Shown here: piece by piece, positions 56,777-64,000 of the stretch
Position numbering within the stretch: position 1 is the first letter of the stretch
Layout of the letters: each line of letters begins with the position of its first letter
Origin: Pseudoalteromonas arctica A 37-1-2
GTDB lineage: Bacteria > Pseudomonadota > Gammaproteobacteria > Enterobacterales > Alteromonadaceae
Direction: 5' to 3'
DNA length: 64,000 nucleotides
Assembly (NCBI RefSeq): GCF_000238395.3
Contig: NZ_CP011025.1
Coordinates: 868,001 to 932,000 of the forward strand
Notes under the pieces: generated by a model
Told to the model about the DNA's origin: nothing
Databases searched by the model: none
What the model saw: only the letters and a program-made list of their open reading frames with translations
Position numbers and translations under genes: made by a program

Positions 56777-58234
56777 ATGCTTAAATTTATCGTCAAACTA
56801 CATCCTGAAATAGCCATTAAAAGCCGTTCAGTCCGTAAACGCTTTACTAAAGTGTTAGAAAATAACATTAAAATTGTATTGCGCCGTGTTGACGAAAAAG
56901 TACAAGTAAGAAATAACTGGGATAACATTTCAGTTGTTACAAAGCTTGAAGACGCGCAAGTTCGCCTTGATTTTATCGATAGCCTTAAACGCATCCCTGG
57001 CATTGTTCAATTTATTGAAGTAACCGAAACACAATTCGAAACTCTTGATGATATTTATCAAAAAACCATCGCTTTAGTTGGTCATACTATTGTAGGTAAA
57101 ACCTTTTGTGTTCGTGCTAAGCGCATAGGGCAACACGATTTTACCTCAACTGATTTAGAGCGTTATGTTGGTGGTGGATTAAATCAACATATTGAAGGCG
57201 CAAGCGTAAAGCTTAGCCGCCCAGAAGTAACAATACGCCTAGAAGTAAAAGACGATAAAGCTTACATTGTTTCTCATACGCATTTTGGTATGGCTGGTTT
57301 TCCTCTGCCAACTCAAGAAGATGTGCTTTCGCTTATGTCTGGTGGTTTTGACTCTGGCGTAGCAAGTTACCAAATGATTCGTAAAGGCGCACGCACGCAC
57401 TTTTTATTCTTTAATCTAGGTGGCGCAGCGCACGAAATTGGCGTTAAGCAAGCAAGCTACTACTTATGGAAAAAATACAGCTCTACACATAAAGTTAAAT
57501 TTGTAACAGTTGATTTTGAACCTGTTGTTGCTGAAATTTTAGAAAACGTTGAAAACAGCCAAATGGGTGTTGTACTCAAACGTATGATGATGCGCGCAGG
57601 GAGTGTGGTTGCGCAAAAGTTAAACATTCAAGCACTTGTCACTGGCGAAAGTATTGGCCAAGTATCTAGTCAAACATTAGCGAATTTAAGCGTGATTGAC
57701 CGTGTTACTGAAACGCTTATTATACGCCCGCTTATTCAACACGATAAGCAAGAAATTATTAATATTGCTCGCCAAATTGGTACGGCTGAAATGGCAGAAA
57801 CAATGCCTGAATACTGTGGTGTTATTTCTAAAAAGCCAACGGTTAAAGCCAAAATAGACGTTATTCTTGGTGAAGAAGAAAAGTTCGACTTTGATGTACT
57901 TGATACCGTTGTAAATAACGCACGTATAATGGACGTGCGTGATATTGACGTTGAAGCCAAACAAGAACTTAAAGAAGCTGAATCGGTTGCTGATTTACCT
58001 ATAGGCTCTGTGGTAGTTGATATTCGCTCACCAGAGGAAGAAGAAGCTGCACCGCTTGCAATCGACGGTGTTGAAGTGGTTCATTTACCGTTCTTCCGTC
58101 TGGCGACTAAGTTTGGTGATTTACCAAAAGACACCGACTACTATTTATATTGTGATAGAGGCGTAATGAGCCAACTACAGGCACTTATGCTGCACGAACA
58201 AGGCTTTGAAACTGTAAAAGTTTACCGCCCATAA
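56777..58234 (+). CDS. thiI: tRNA 4-thiouridine synthase / thiamine sulfur carrier ThiI
   Basis: It makes 4-thiouridine at position 8 of tRNA and supplies sulfur for the thiamine thiazole. Order: ferredoxin-like domain and THUMP (about 1-165), PP-loop ATPase with 'LMSGGFDSGVASY' (about 180-190), and a C-terminal rhodanese domain (about 395-485) with the persulfide Cys in 'YLYCDRGVMS'. It has 485 residues, the long gammaproteobacterial form with rhodanese. Its terminator overlaps the end of panE. Confidence 0.97.
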   Translation: MLKFIVKLHPEIAIKSRSVRKRFTKVLENNIKIVLRRVDEKVQVRNNWDNISVVTKLEDAQVRLDFIDSLKRIPGIVQFIEVTETQFETLDDIYQKTIALVGHTIVGKTFCVRAKRIGQHDFTSTDLERYVGGGLNQHIEGASVKLSRPEVTIRLEVKDDKAYIVSHTHFGMAGFPLPTQEDVLSLMSGGFDSGVASYQMIRKGARTHFLFFNLGGAAHEIGVKQASYYLWKKYSSTHKVKFVTVDFEPVVAEILENVENSQMGVVLKRMMMRAGSVVAQKLNIQALVTGESIGQVSSQTLANLSVIDRVTETLIIRPLIQHDKQEIINIARQIGTAEMAETMPEYCGVISKKPTVKAKIDVILGEEEKFDFDVLDTVVNNARIMDVRDIDVEAKQELKEAESVADLPIGSVVVDIRSPEEEEAAPLAIDGVEVVHLPFFRLATKFGDLPKDTDYYLYCDRGVMSQLQALMLHEQGFETVKVYRP

Positions 58235-58265
58235 GGTTTGTAGTCTTAAAGTTAAGAATTTATAT

Positions 58266-58291
58266 AAGCGTGGTTTATACCACGCTTTTTT
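58266..58291 (+). terminator. thiI terminator embedded in the panE 3' end
   Basis: AAGCGTGG-TTTATA-CCACGCTT is followed by a T tract. The convergent panE stop (58275-58277) is inside the loop and stem, so the last panE codons form half of the hairpin. Confidence 0.8.
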
Positions 58292-59177
58292 TTGCCTGAA
58301 TTTTGACAAACAACTCATCATTGTAAGGTGTAGGAATACCGTAAATTTTACCTTGTTGGCTAATATAGCCACATATAGCTGATATTTCAGTTTCTCTGCA
58401 ATGCGCTACGTCTTGCTGCATTGAAGAGTAATTGTCAGACGTTAATTCCATTATTTTATAAGCGGTATTAAGTGCTTTAATCAATGGGATATTAAGCCCT
58501 TGTACGTTTGCTATATTGCATGCTTCAGTGAGTGCATTAAAAATTATAGCGTTGTACTTAGGTGCGCGTAACTCACCATTTTTTACATTACTTAAAGCGC
58601 TTAATGGGTTAATGGCAATATTTACGAGTAGTTTTTCAAAACGAAGCTGCTGAATGTTATTAGTAAACTTGAGGCTGGGTATTACTTTAAAAATATCAGC
58701 TATTGGCGCGCTATTTTGAAAAGCTAATTCATTACAAGCACCAATAACACTTTGTCCCTCACCAGTGTGCTGCACAATGTATTGGTTTGATTTAAAGCCC
58801 GCTATGCTTGTCGTTAAAAAGTAGAGTGCTTGGTGAGTGCTTAGCTGGCTATTTACCTCATCAACATTACCCATTCCGTTATGCGAAAGTACAACAGAGC
58901 AATGATTTGGTAAAAATGGCTTTATTTGCGTAAATGCATCAAGTACTTGAAAGGCTTTAACTGTAAATAAAACAACATCAAATTCAGCCGCTTTATTTAG
59001 CTGATTTAATGAAATAAATTGTGCGTCAATTTTTTTAGATGCACCCTTTCCTCTGCTGTAAAAGCGGGTATTTGTTGGGCTTTTGCGAGTTAAGACACTG
59101 ACATTATGCGACGCACTTAGAAAATGACTAAGTAACAAGCCAATAGCACCATCGCCGACAATTAAAATATTAGCCAT
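58275..59177 (-). CDS. panE: 2-dehydropantoate 2-reductase (ketopantoate reductase)
   Basis: It reduces ketopantoate to pantoate with NADPH in pantothenate synthesis. The Rossmann motif is 'ILIVGDGAIGLLLSHFL'. Family segments 'VVLSHNGMGNVDEV' and 'FEKLLVNIAINPLSAL' (with the catalytic Lys) are clear. It has 300 residues. The start overlaps the end of the VanZ-like gene by eight bases, so the two are translationally coupled. Its C-terminal 'KKSVV' is encoded within the opposing thiI terminator. Confidence 0.92.
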   Translation of the reverse strand: MANILIVGDGAIGLLLSHFLSASHNVSVLTRKSPTNTRFYSRGKGASKKIDAQFISLNQLNKAAEFDVVLFTVKAFQVLDAFTQIKPFLPNHCSVVLSHNGMGNVDEVNSQLSTHQALYFLTTSIAGFKSNQYIVQHTGEGQSVIGACNELAFQNSAPIADIFKVIPSLKFTNNIQQLRFEKLLVNIAINPLSALSNVKNGELRAPKYNAIIFNALTEACNIANVQGLNIPLIKALNTAYKIMELTSDNYSSMQQDVAHCRETEISAICGYISQQGKIYGIPTPYNDELFVKIQAKKSVV

Positions 59178-59523
59178 ATGGGTTCTTTTTTCGAGGTGTA
59201 AAAATTACTCTAAGTAAAAAGTAGCTTGCGGCACCTGCAAAATCAGCAAAAAAATCACCGAGTGATGCTTGCCTATATGGAAGTGCGTCTTGCATTATTT
59301 CTATAGAGGCGCCATAACCTGCCAATAAAAGTATTTGCACATATAAAGGAAGCTTAAACGCTTTATCCATTATTATGGCTAGTATAAAAAAAATCCCAAA
59401 ATGGGCGACTTTATCAACATGAGGAAATAAATTTACAACGCCACCTTTTATTTCTTTGGCAAATAAAAAGGTAAAAGCTACTATGCTGATTAAAAAAATT
59501 GCTTGATAAACACGCCTTGTCAC
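59170..59523 (-). CDS. VanZ-like membrane protein
   Basis: This small protein has four membrane helices and the VanZ-family pattern ('DKVAHFGIFFILAIIMDKAF', then 'YGASIEIMQDALPYRQASLGDFFADFAGA' spread over helices 3-4 and their loop). The conserved Glu-Gln-type and DxxxN-like positions appear as 'EIMQ' and 'DFFADFAG'. The start is GTG, six bases after AGGA. VanZ relatives are linked to teicoplanin resistance in Gram-positives, but in this setting the role is unknown. Confidence 0.82.
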   Translation of the reverse strand: MTRRVYQAIFLISIVAFTFLFAKEIKGGVVNLFPHVDKVAHFGIFFILAIIMDKAFKLPLYVQILLLAGYGASIEIMQDALPYRQASLGDFFADFAGAASYFLLRVIFTPRKKNPYG

Positions 59524-59675
59524 GACAAATCCTAAAATCGCTTAAAAAAGAGGCGCAAGTATATCAAACTAATTTAATATCGCACCTGAACAAGATGCAG
59601 AAAAATGTAAAGATTTATAATTTTAGCGTTATAATTACCACATAAAATTAAGATTAAATAGTTAGGAGCAAACCA

Positions 59676-60158
59676 ATGCCTTCATTTGATATTGTATCTG
59701 AAGTAGAAATGAACGAAGCTAAAAACGCAGTTGATAATGCAAATCGTGAGCTAGAGACTCGCTTTGACTTTAGAGGCGTTGATGCATCTATTGAGCTAAA
59801 TGACAAAACAATTAAGCTTAAAGCTGAAGCAGACTCTCAGGTTATGCAATTATTTGATATTTTAGCTAACAAAATATCTAAGCGTGGTATGGATGTATCA
59901 AGCTTAGAGCTTCAAGATATTACCCGTGCAGGTAAAAATGTATTTCGTAACGTTGGCTTAAAGCAAGGTATCGAAAAGGACATGGCTAAAAAAGTAGTTA
60001 AAGCCATTAAAGACTCTAAAGTTAAAGTTCAAGCTGCTATCCAAGGCGAAGAAGTACGTGTAACGGGTAAAAAACGTGACGATCTTCAAGAGGCTATGCA
60101 AGTAGTGCGCAGTGCTGAGCTAGGTCAACCTTTTCAGTTTAAAAATTTCCGCGATTAA
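59676..60158 (+). CDS. yajQ: YajQ-family cyclic di-GMP-binding protein
   Basis: This is a 160-residue protein of the YajQ/UPF0234 family, with '[22 protein letters not shown]' at the start (the family signature), 'TRFDFRG', and '[21 protein letters not shown]' near the end. It forms two ferredoxin-like domains that bind nucleotides, and members bind c-di-GMP. This gives a third c-di-GMP-related gene in the window. TAGGAGCAAACC is a strong ribosome site. Confidence 0.94.
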   Translation: MPSFDIVSEVEMNEAKNAVDNANRELETRFDFRGVDASIELNDKTIKLKAEADSQVMQLFDILANKISKRGMDVSSLELQDITRAGKNVFRNVGLKQGIEKDMAKKVVKAIKDSKVKVQAAIQGEEVRVTGKKRDDLQEAMQVVRSAELGQPFQFKNFRD

Positions 60159-60359
60159 TTAATAAATAATTTTAAATTAAGCATGCTTTAATCTGTTTAT
60201 ACTTACAGACAGATTTAAGCTACTTACTCTTTTTAAATATCTCAATATTATCCCTCTTTACTGCCTAGATACTCCCGTATGTATTAATCTCCTTTTTGAT
60301 ATTTAAGCTATTATATTTAATCACATGCAATTAAGTACTTCTCACTAGAAGGTATTAAA

Positions 60360-61144
60360 ATGAAACTTCATCAATTATTTTTGTTATTTGTTTTGCTTAC
60401 ATTTACCAAACCAAGCTTATCAAAAACAGTTGATATTGATGTACTGGTTGAAGATGGCTACTTTCCCATTATTATTAATGCGCAAAAAAAGCAGGGTTTT
60501 GCTCCTGAGTTTATTAAGATTTTAAACGGAGCACAGCAGGAGTTTAACTTCGTACTTAAGTCTCTACCTGTAAAAAGGCTTGCTTTGTCAGTTGAAAAAA
60601 TAATTTTGATGTTTTATTTTTAATGGCACTGCAATGGATCCCACAATCAGCGCAAGAGAATATTAAAAAAACCGAATTTTATACCATTACCAAAAATGAG
60701 CTTTATACGCTTAAAGAAAATACAAATGAGCAAGCTTACTTTGACGACATTACGTCATTAACAAAGGTTGGGGTTCTGGGGTACTCGTATCAATTTGCTG
60801 GATTTAATACAGATGCTGAATTTTTAAGTGAGGAACATCAAGTAAGTTTAACCATTGATGAATTCAATGTTGTTAAAATGCTGCTATTAAAGCGCGCGGA
60901 AGTAGGCGTTTTAAATAATATTGCTTACCAATATTTTAAAAATCAAAATACTTTTAATATGGATTTACTCTATAAAAGTAACGTACCAGATGCCGTTTAT
61001 AAAACGCACTTTTTAGTTAACTCTAAATTAAATAAGATCACCAGTAATAAAATGGATGAAATACTAAGCTTACCTACTGCACAAATACAACTTCAGAAGC
61101 TACTTGATAAATATGGCGTTTCTTCAAACTATACTAGGCCCTAA
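60360..61144 (+). pseudogene. Periplasmic solute-binding (SBP family 3-like) protein, frameshifted
   Basis: The first frame (60360-60623) has a signal peptide (LHQLFLLFVLLTFTKPSLSK) and the start of a binding domain ('VLVEDGYFPIIIN..GFAPEFIKIL'). It ends soon after a run of six A residues at 60595-60600. With seven A the protein would read on as 'SVEKNNFDVLFLMALQWIPQ' into the frame ending at 61144, about 261 residues in all. The second frame has no start of its own with a ribosome site. It is probably a real pseudogene or a homopolymer error. The ligand is unknown. Confidence 0.75.
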
Positions 61145-61182
61145 CTGCATTTTAAAAAGGTTTTTAGCTGTATAGACGTCCA

Positions 61183-61211
61183 TTGACATTTGTAAACAAA
61201 ATACTCACAAT
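61183..61211 (+). promoter_or_regulatory. Probable promoter of the btuB riboswitch transcript
   Basis: A consensus -35 TTGACA (61183-61188) lies 17 bases before CACAAT, with the expected start shortly before the riboswitch. Confidence 0.5.
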
Positions 61212-61223
61212 AGCGACATATTT

Positions 61224-61378
61224 TCAAGGTGCTTGCTAGCCACTTCATGTAATGATTTTTTTAGCAGGATAATCGGGAAGTTGGTGCGTTTTCATGATGA
61301 CTACAAGCCCAACACTGCCCCCGCAACGGTAAAGTATTGCATATTTTGATGTGCTTACTGAGTCCGGAGACCGGCCTT
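61224..61378 (+). ncRNA. Cobalamin (B12) riboswitch
   Basis: The leader has the conserved parts of the AdoCbl riboswitch: 'AAGGTGC' near the start, the B12 box core with 'CACTGCCCCCGCAACGGTAA' (about 61313-61332), and 'GAGTCCGGAGACCGGCC' closing the structure (61360-61376). It ends about 50 bases before the start of the btuB-like gene. Binding of adenosylcobalamin would be expected to block translation or transcription of the receptor. Confidence 0.93.
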
Positions 61379-61430
61379 GATGCAATCTTACTTACTTAAA
61401 TCTTTGCGGTGGGCAAAGGTAGGGGACATC

Positions 61431-63281
61431 ATGTTAAACAAAACAACTTTAGGCGTTGCTATTTCTGCTGCGCTTTCATTTTCTGTGTCTGGCGCAGAGC
61501 AATCAATTGAAAAAATAACCGTTACAGCTAATAAATTTGAGCAATCAATCAATGACGTTTTAGCAAGTGTAAATGTTATTGAGCGTGCAGAAATAGAAGC
61601 AAGCAACGTACGCGATTTACCCTCTCTTTTAAATACAGTTGTTGGTCTTGATATTGTAAGTAATGGGGGCTTTGGGCAAAAAGCGGATGTATTTGTACGT
61701 GGCGCGTCGGCAAAATACACATTGGTTTTGGTGGATGGTGTTAGGATAAGTGATGCGACTTCGGGTAGTGTGTCGCTTACTAATATCCCTGTTAATAGCA
61801 TTGAACGTATCGAAGTTATCAAAGGTGCTCGCGCGGCCATTTATGGTTCAGATGCAATCGCAGGGGTTATTAACATCATTACTCGTGATGCAATTAATAA
61901 TACTTTATCTGCAACATTTGGTAGCAATAGTTACTCAAACTATCAGCTAGCAGGTGGGGTAGCTAAAGATGCGTTGAGCTTTAAATACAATGCAGGTTAT
62001 GAAGAAACAGATGGCTTTGATGTTACTGAAAAAGACCCTACTGCTGCAATTACTAAAGATCATGATGATGATGGCTATAGAAATAAAAATATTGGTTTTA
62101 ACTTAAGCTATCATACTGAAGATTTGGGTCAATTTAGCGCACAAGCACAGTATAGTGAAGGTGAGGGCGAATACGACTCGGCATACTCTAGCGACGCTTA
62201 TGATTTTGAAAACTATATAGCTAAATTAGGTTGGGAAAAAAGCTCTCAAAATTATAATCAAGGTGTTTCAGTCAGTTTATCGCAAGAAGAAAATGAGCAA
62301 ACAGGGACTGCAGTAAATACTTTTTATAGTACTGAACGTTTTGAAGCAGAATATCGTGGTCTATATACTTTAACTCAAACACTAGAATTAAGTGGCGGTG
62401 TTAATTTATTACAAGAAGATTTATCCGGTTCTACAGCAACTTCAGTACATGAAAAACGCGATAATAAAGCATTATTTATTGGTGCTTTTTATGACGATGA
62501 CATATGGCTTGCTAGTGCTGTTATTAGAACCGATGATTACGATTACCACGGTCGCGCTAATACATACAGCACAGGTGTTGGTTATAAAGCTAATAAATAT
62601 ATTAGTGTTCGTGCAAGTCACGGTACAGCATTTAGAGCACCATCATTGGTGAACGCGTTTGTAACGAATAGCCTCTATTATGTAGGTAACAGCGATATTA
62701 AGCCCGAAGAGGCTGTCAATAATGAGCTGGGCATTACGCTTACAACAAAATGGGGTCGTTACGATATTACTATTTTTGATAATAATATTACAAACTTAAT
62801 TGAAAACCAATATGACGCTAATTTGGGAAAATATGTACCTTCAAATGTTGCGCGTGTGTCTATGCAAGGGGTTGAAATTAGTGCTGAGTTTAGCGCATTA
62901 GGGTTTGAACATAACGCTAACTTAAGTTTTTTAGATACAGAAGATGAAACTACGGGTAAAGAGTTGGCGCGTCGTCCATCTGAAGCATTTAATTATACAC
63001 TAACTAAAAATTGGGGACATTTTGACGCTAATCTAACCATGATATATCGCTCATCTCGCGATTCAATTTCATACTACGATACAGAAATTGCAGCGTTTAC
63101 TGTGTTTAATATTGCTGCTAACTATCAGCTTTTAGATAATCTAGCGCTACATGCACGTATTGAAAACTTAACTGATAAAGAGTACTTCACTGCGGGTATT
63201 GGCTTTGCCGCAAGTGGTGAGCTTTTAGGCTACAGCGCACCCAGCAGACAAGTATTTGCTGGGATTAGCTACCAGTTCTAA
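61431..63281 (+). CDS. btuB: TonB-dependent vitamin B12 receptor
   Basis: This outer-membrane barrel imports cobalamin with TonB energy. I start it at MLNKTTLGVAISAAL behind AGGGGACATC; the open frame upstream runs into the riboswitch. A signal peptide is followed by a TonB-box-like 'IEKITVTAN', the plug domain (about 40-150) with 'VFVRGASAKYTLVLVDGVRISD' and 'RIEVIKGARAAIYGSDAIAGVINIIT', and a 22-strand barrel ending in aromatic 'SYQF'. It has 616 residues. The B12 riboswitch immediately upstream confirms the substrate class. Confidence 0.95.
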   Translation: MLNKTTLGVAISAALSFSVSGAEQSIEKITVTANKFEQSINDVLASVNVIERAEIEASNVRDLPSLLNTVVGLDIVSNGGFGQKADVFVRGASAKYTLVLVDGVRISDATSGSVSLTNIPVNSIERIEVIKGARAAIYGSDAIAGVINIITRDAINNTLSATFGSNSYSNYQLAGGVAKDALSFKYNAGYEETDGFDVTEKDPTAAITKDHDDDGYRNKNIGFNLSYHTEDLGQFSAQAQYSEGEGEYDSAYSSDAYDFENYIAKLGWEKSSQNYNQGVSVSLSQEENEQTGTAVNTFYSTERFEAEYRGLYTLTQTLELSGGVNLLQEDLSGSTATSVHEKRDNKALFIGAFYDDDIWLASAVIRTDDYDYHGRANTYSTGVGYKANKYISVRASHGTAFRAPSLVNAFVTNSLYYVGNSDIKPEEAVNNELGITLTTKWGRYDITIFDNNITNLIENQYDANLGKYVPSNVARVSMQGVEISAEFSALGFEHNANLSFLDTEDETTGKELARRPSEAFNYTLTKNWGHFDANLTMIYRSSRDSISYYDTEIAAFTVFNIAANYQLLDNLALHARIENLTDKEYFTAGIGFAASGELLGYSAPSRQVFAGISYQF

Positions 63282-63307
63282 ATTTATTATTTAGTTATTA
63301 AAAATAC

Positions 63308-63335
63308 AAAAGCCCGATAAATTATCGGGCTTTTT
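63308..63335 (+). terminator. Rho-independent terminator after btuB
   Basis: AAAAGCCCGATAA pairs with TTATCGGGCTTTT, followed by T residues, 26 bases after the btuB stop. Confidence 0.88.
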
Positions 63336-63358
63336 GCCTTTTCTGTTTACTTTTAAGT

Positions 63359-63522
63359 TATACCAACCTGCATAGACCTCTAAACAGTTTAACGGATTAA
63401 ATCACACGCTAACGTCGTTATAAATTTTTTATTTAGAACCACTGGATATAAAATTTTTGCCTAGTTAGAGCGCAATTTTATTATCGTTAAATAGCTTCTA
63501 TACTTATGCTGATTGGTATTAA
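63359..63522. repeat. 163-bp inverted-repeat (MITE-like) element, copy 2
   Basis: It begins TATACCAACCTGCATA and ends TATGCTGATTGGTATTA, with imperfectly complementary halves and the internal segment GCGCAATTTTATTATCG that matches GCGCTATTTTATTATCG of copy 1 (32086-32248). Its right end overlaps the stop codon of msrA (63519-63521). Confidence 0.75.
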
Positions 63523-64000
63523 TCAGTTAAAAACTCTTTAAATACGGTTTCAAACTTATGTAATTTAGGTGCTATTAAAATACTACAGTAACCCTGCTGT
63601 GGGTTTTCGTTATAGTAATCTTGATGATAATGCTCTGCTGGATAATACGTAGTGGCAGGGCTGACTTCTGTCACAATTGGCTCACTCACATGGCTTTGCA
63701 GTTGAGCTATCATTTCATTGGTTTGCTTTAGTTGGGCTTCATCGTGATAGTAAACAACGCTTCTGTACTGTGTGCCTATATCGTTACCTTGGCGATTCAA
63801 TTGTGTTGCATCATGCAAAGTGAAAAACATTGCTAAAAGTGTTTCAAAGCTAACTACAGTAGTATCAAATTCAATTTTAACAACCTCAGCGTGCCCAGTT
63901 GTGCCAGAGCATACAGAATTATAGGTTGGGGTGTCGGTTTCGCCACCGGTATAGCCAGAACTCACATCCAATACGCCATTTACACGTCTAAATGCTGCAT
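63519..64000 (-). CDS. msrA: Peptide methionine sulfoxide reductase A (partial, 5' end outside the window)
   Basis: It repairs methionine-S-sulfoxide in proteins. The visible part begins 'AAFRRVNGVLDVSSGYTGG' at the window edge and includes 'YNSVCSGTTGHAEVVKIEFD', 'FFTLHDATQLNRQGNDIGTQYRS' in two parts, 'YYPAEHYHQDYY' and 'GYCSILIAPKL', all MsrA hallmarks. The catalytic GCFW motif would lie beyond position 64000. The frame stays open to the edge, so the TTG at 63971 is not the start. The stop is formed within a repeat element. Confidence 0.93.
   Translation of the reverse strand, partial: AAFRRVNGVLDVSSGYTGGETDTPTYNSVCSGTTGHAEVVKIEFDTTVVSFETLLAMFFTLHDATQLNRQGNDIGTQYRSVVYYHDEAQLKQTNEMIAQLQSHVSEPIVTEVSPATTYYPAEHYHQDYYNENPQQGYCSILIAPKLHKFETVFKEFLTD

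Noticed and set aside
61388..61840. 150-codon frame antisense to btuB
   Set aside because: It covers the conserved plug domain of btuB on the other strand, and the Ser/Thr-rich sequence is typical of shadow frames.

Overview
The window looks like chromosome from a marine gammaproteobacterium of the order Alteromonadales, most likely Pseudoalteromonas. The base composition is AT-rich, the proteins read as Pseudoalteromonas-like, the arginine operon ends in the fused argH(A) gene typical of marine gammaproteobacteria, and the marine 'proteobacterial dedicated sortase' locus is present. Most of the window is core housekeeping sequence. I see no prophage, integrase, complete insertion sequence, CRISPR array or rRNA. 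The genus and species are inferred from gene content, since no search could be run.

Layout. 0-7.6 kb: a complete dedicated sortase system. The two-component pair pdsR-pdsS runs leftward, divergent from pdsO, a VIT/vWA sortase target and a Gram-negative sortase; an EamA transporter overlaps the sortase gene tail to tail. 7.6-15.9 kb: proB, a membrane-anchored glutaredoxin, gltX, an RcsF-like lipoprotein, a CPBP protease, a DUF3581 protein, a DEAD-box helicase and a GAF-GGDEF diguanylate cyclase. 15.9-24.4 kb: a frameshifted small membrane protein gene, an MTHFR-family gene with a MetJ box, an M16 peptidase lipoprotein, a two-gene membrane-anchored XRE unit behind a perfect dyad, cysE and xseA. 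24.5-32 kb: guaB-guaA, tRNA-Trp, holD-rimI and a six-domain hybrid kinase. 32-44.6 kb: prfC, argS, pdxH, a TatD hydrolase, a YtjB/AhpA-like protein, serB, a double-PilZ protein, radA and an exported protein. 44.6-51.9 kb: argE divergent from argCBFGH(A), with a perfect ARG-box core between them.

51.9-55.0 kb holds the least explained region. A canonical sigma-54 promoter precedes a 68-residue soluble protein and then five tandem paralogs of a roughly 170-residue, five-helix membrane protein with conserved acidic and aromatic positions inside the membrane segments. I do not recognise the family. The fifth copy is broken by an 11-bp tandem duplication. 55-64 kb: coaD, a TetR regulator, thiI, panE, a VanZ-like protein, yajQ, a frameshifted periplasmic binding protein gene, a cobalamin riboswitch with btuB, and the 3' part of msrA.

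Repeats. Several families of intergenic inverted repeats are visible: two copies of a roughly 163-bp element with TATACCAA...TTGGTATT ends, a cluster of nested hairpins between argS and pdxH, and a compound element between the TetR gene and thiI whose arm supplies the last codons and stop of the TetR gene. Three open reading frames (15.9, 54.5 and 60.4 kb) carry single frame-disrupting changes, which should be confirmed at read level before they are taken as real decay.
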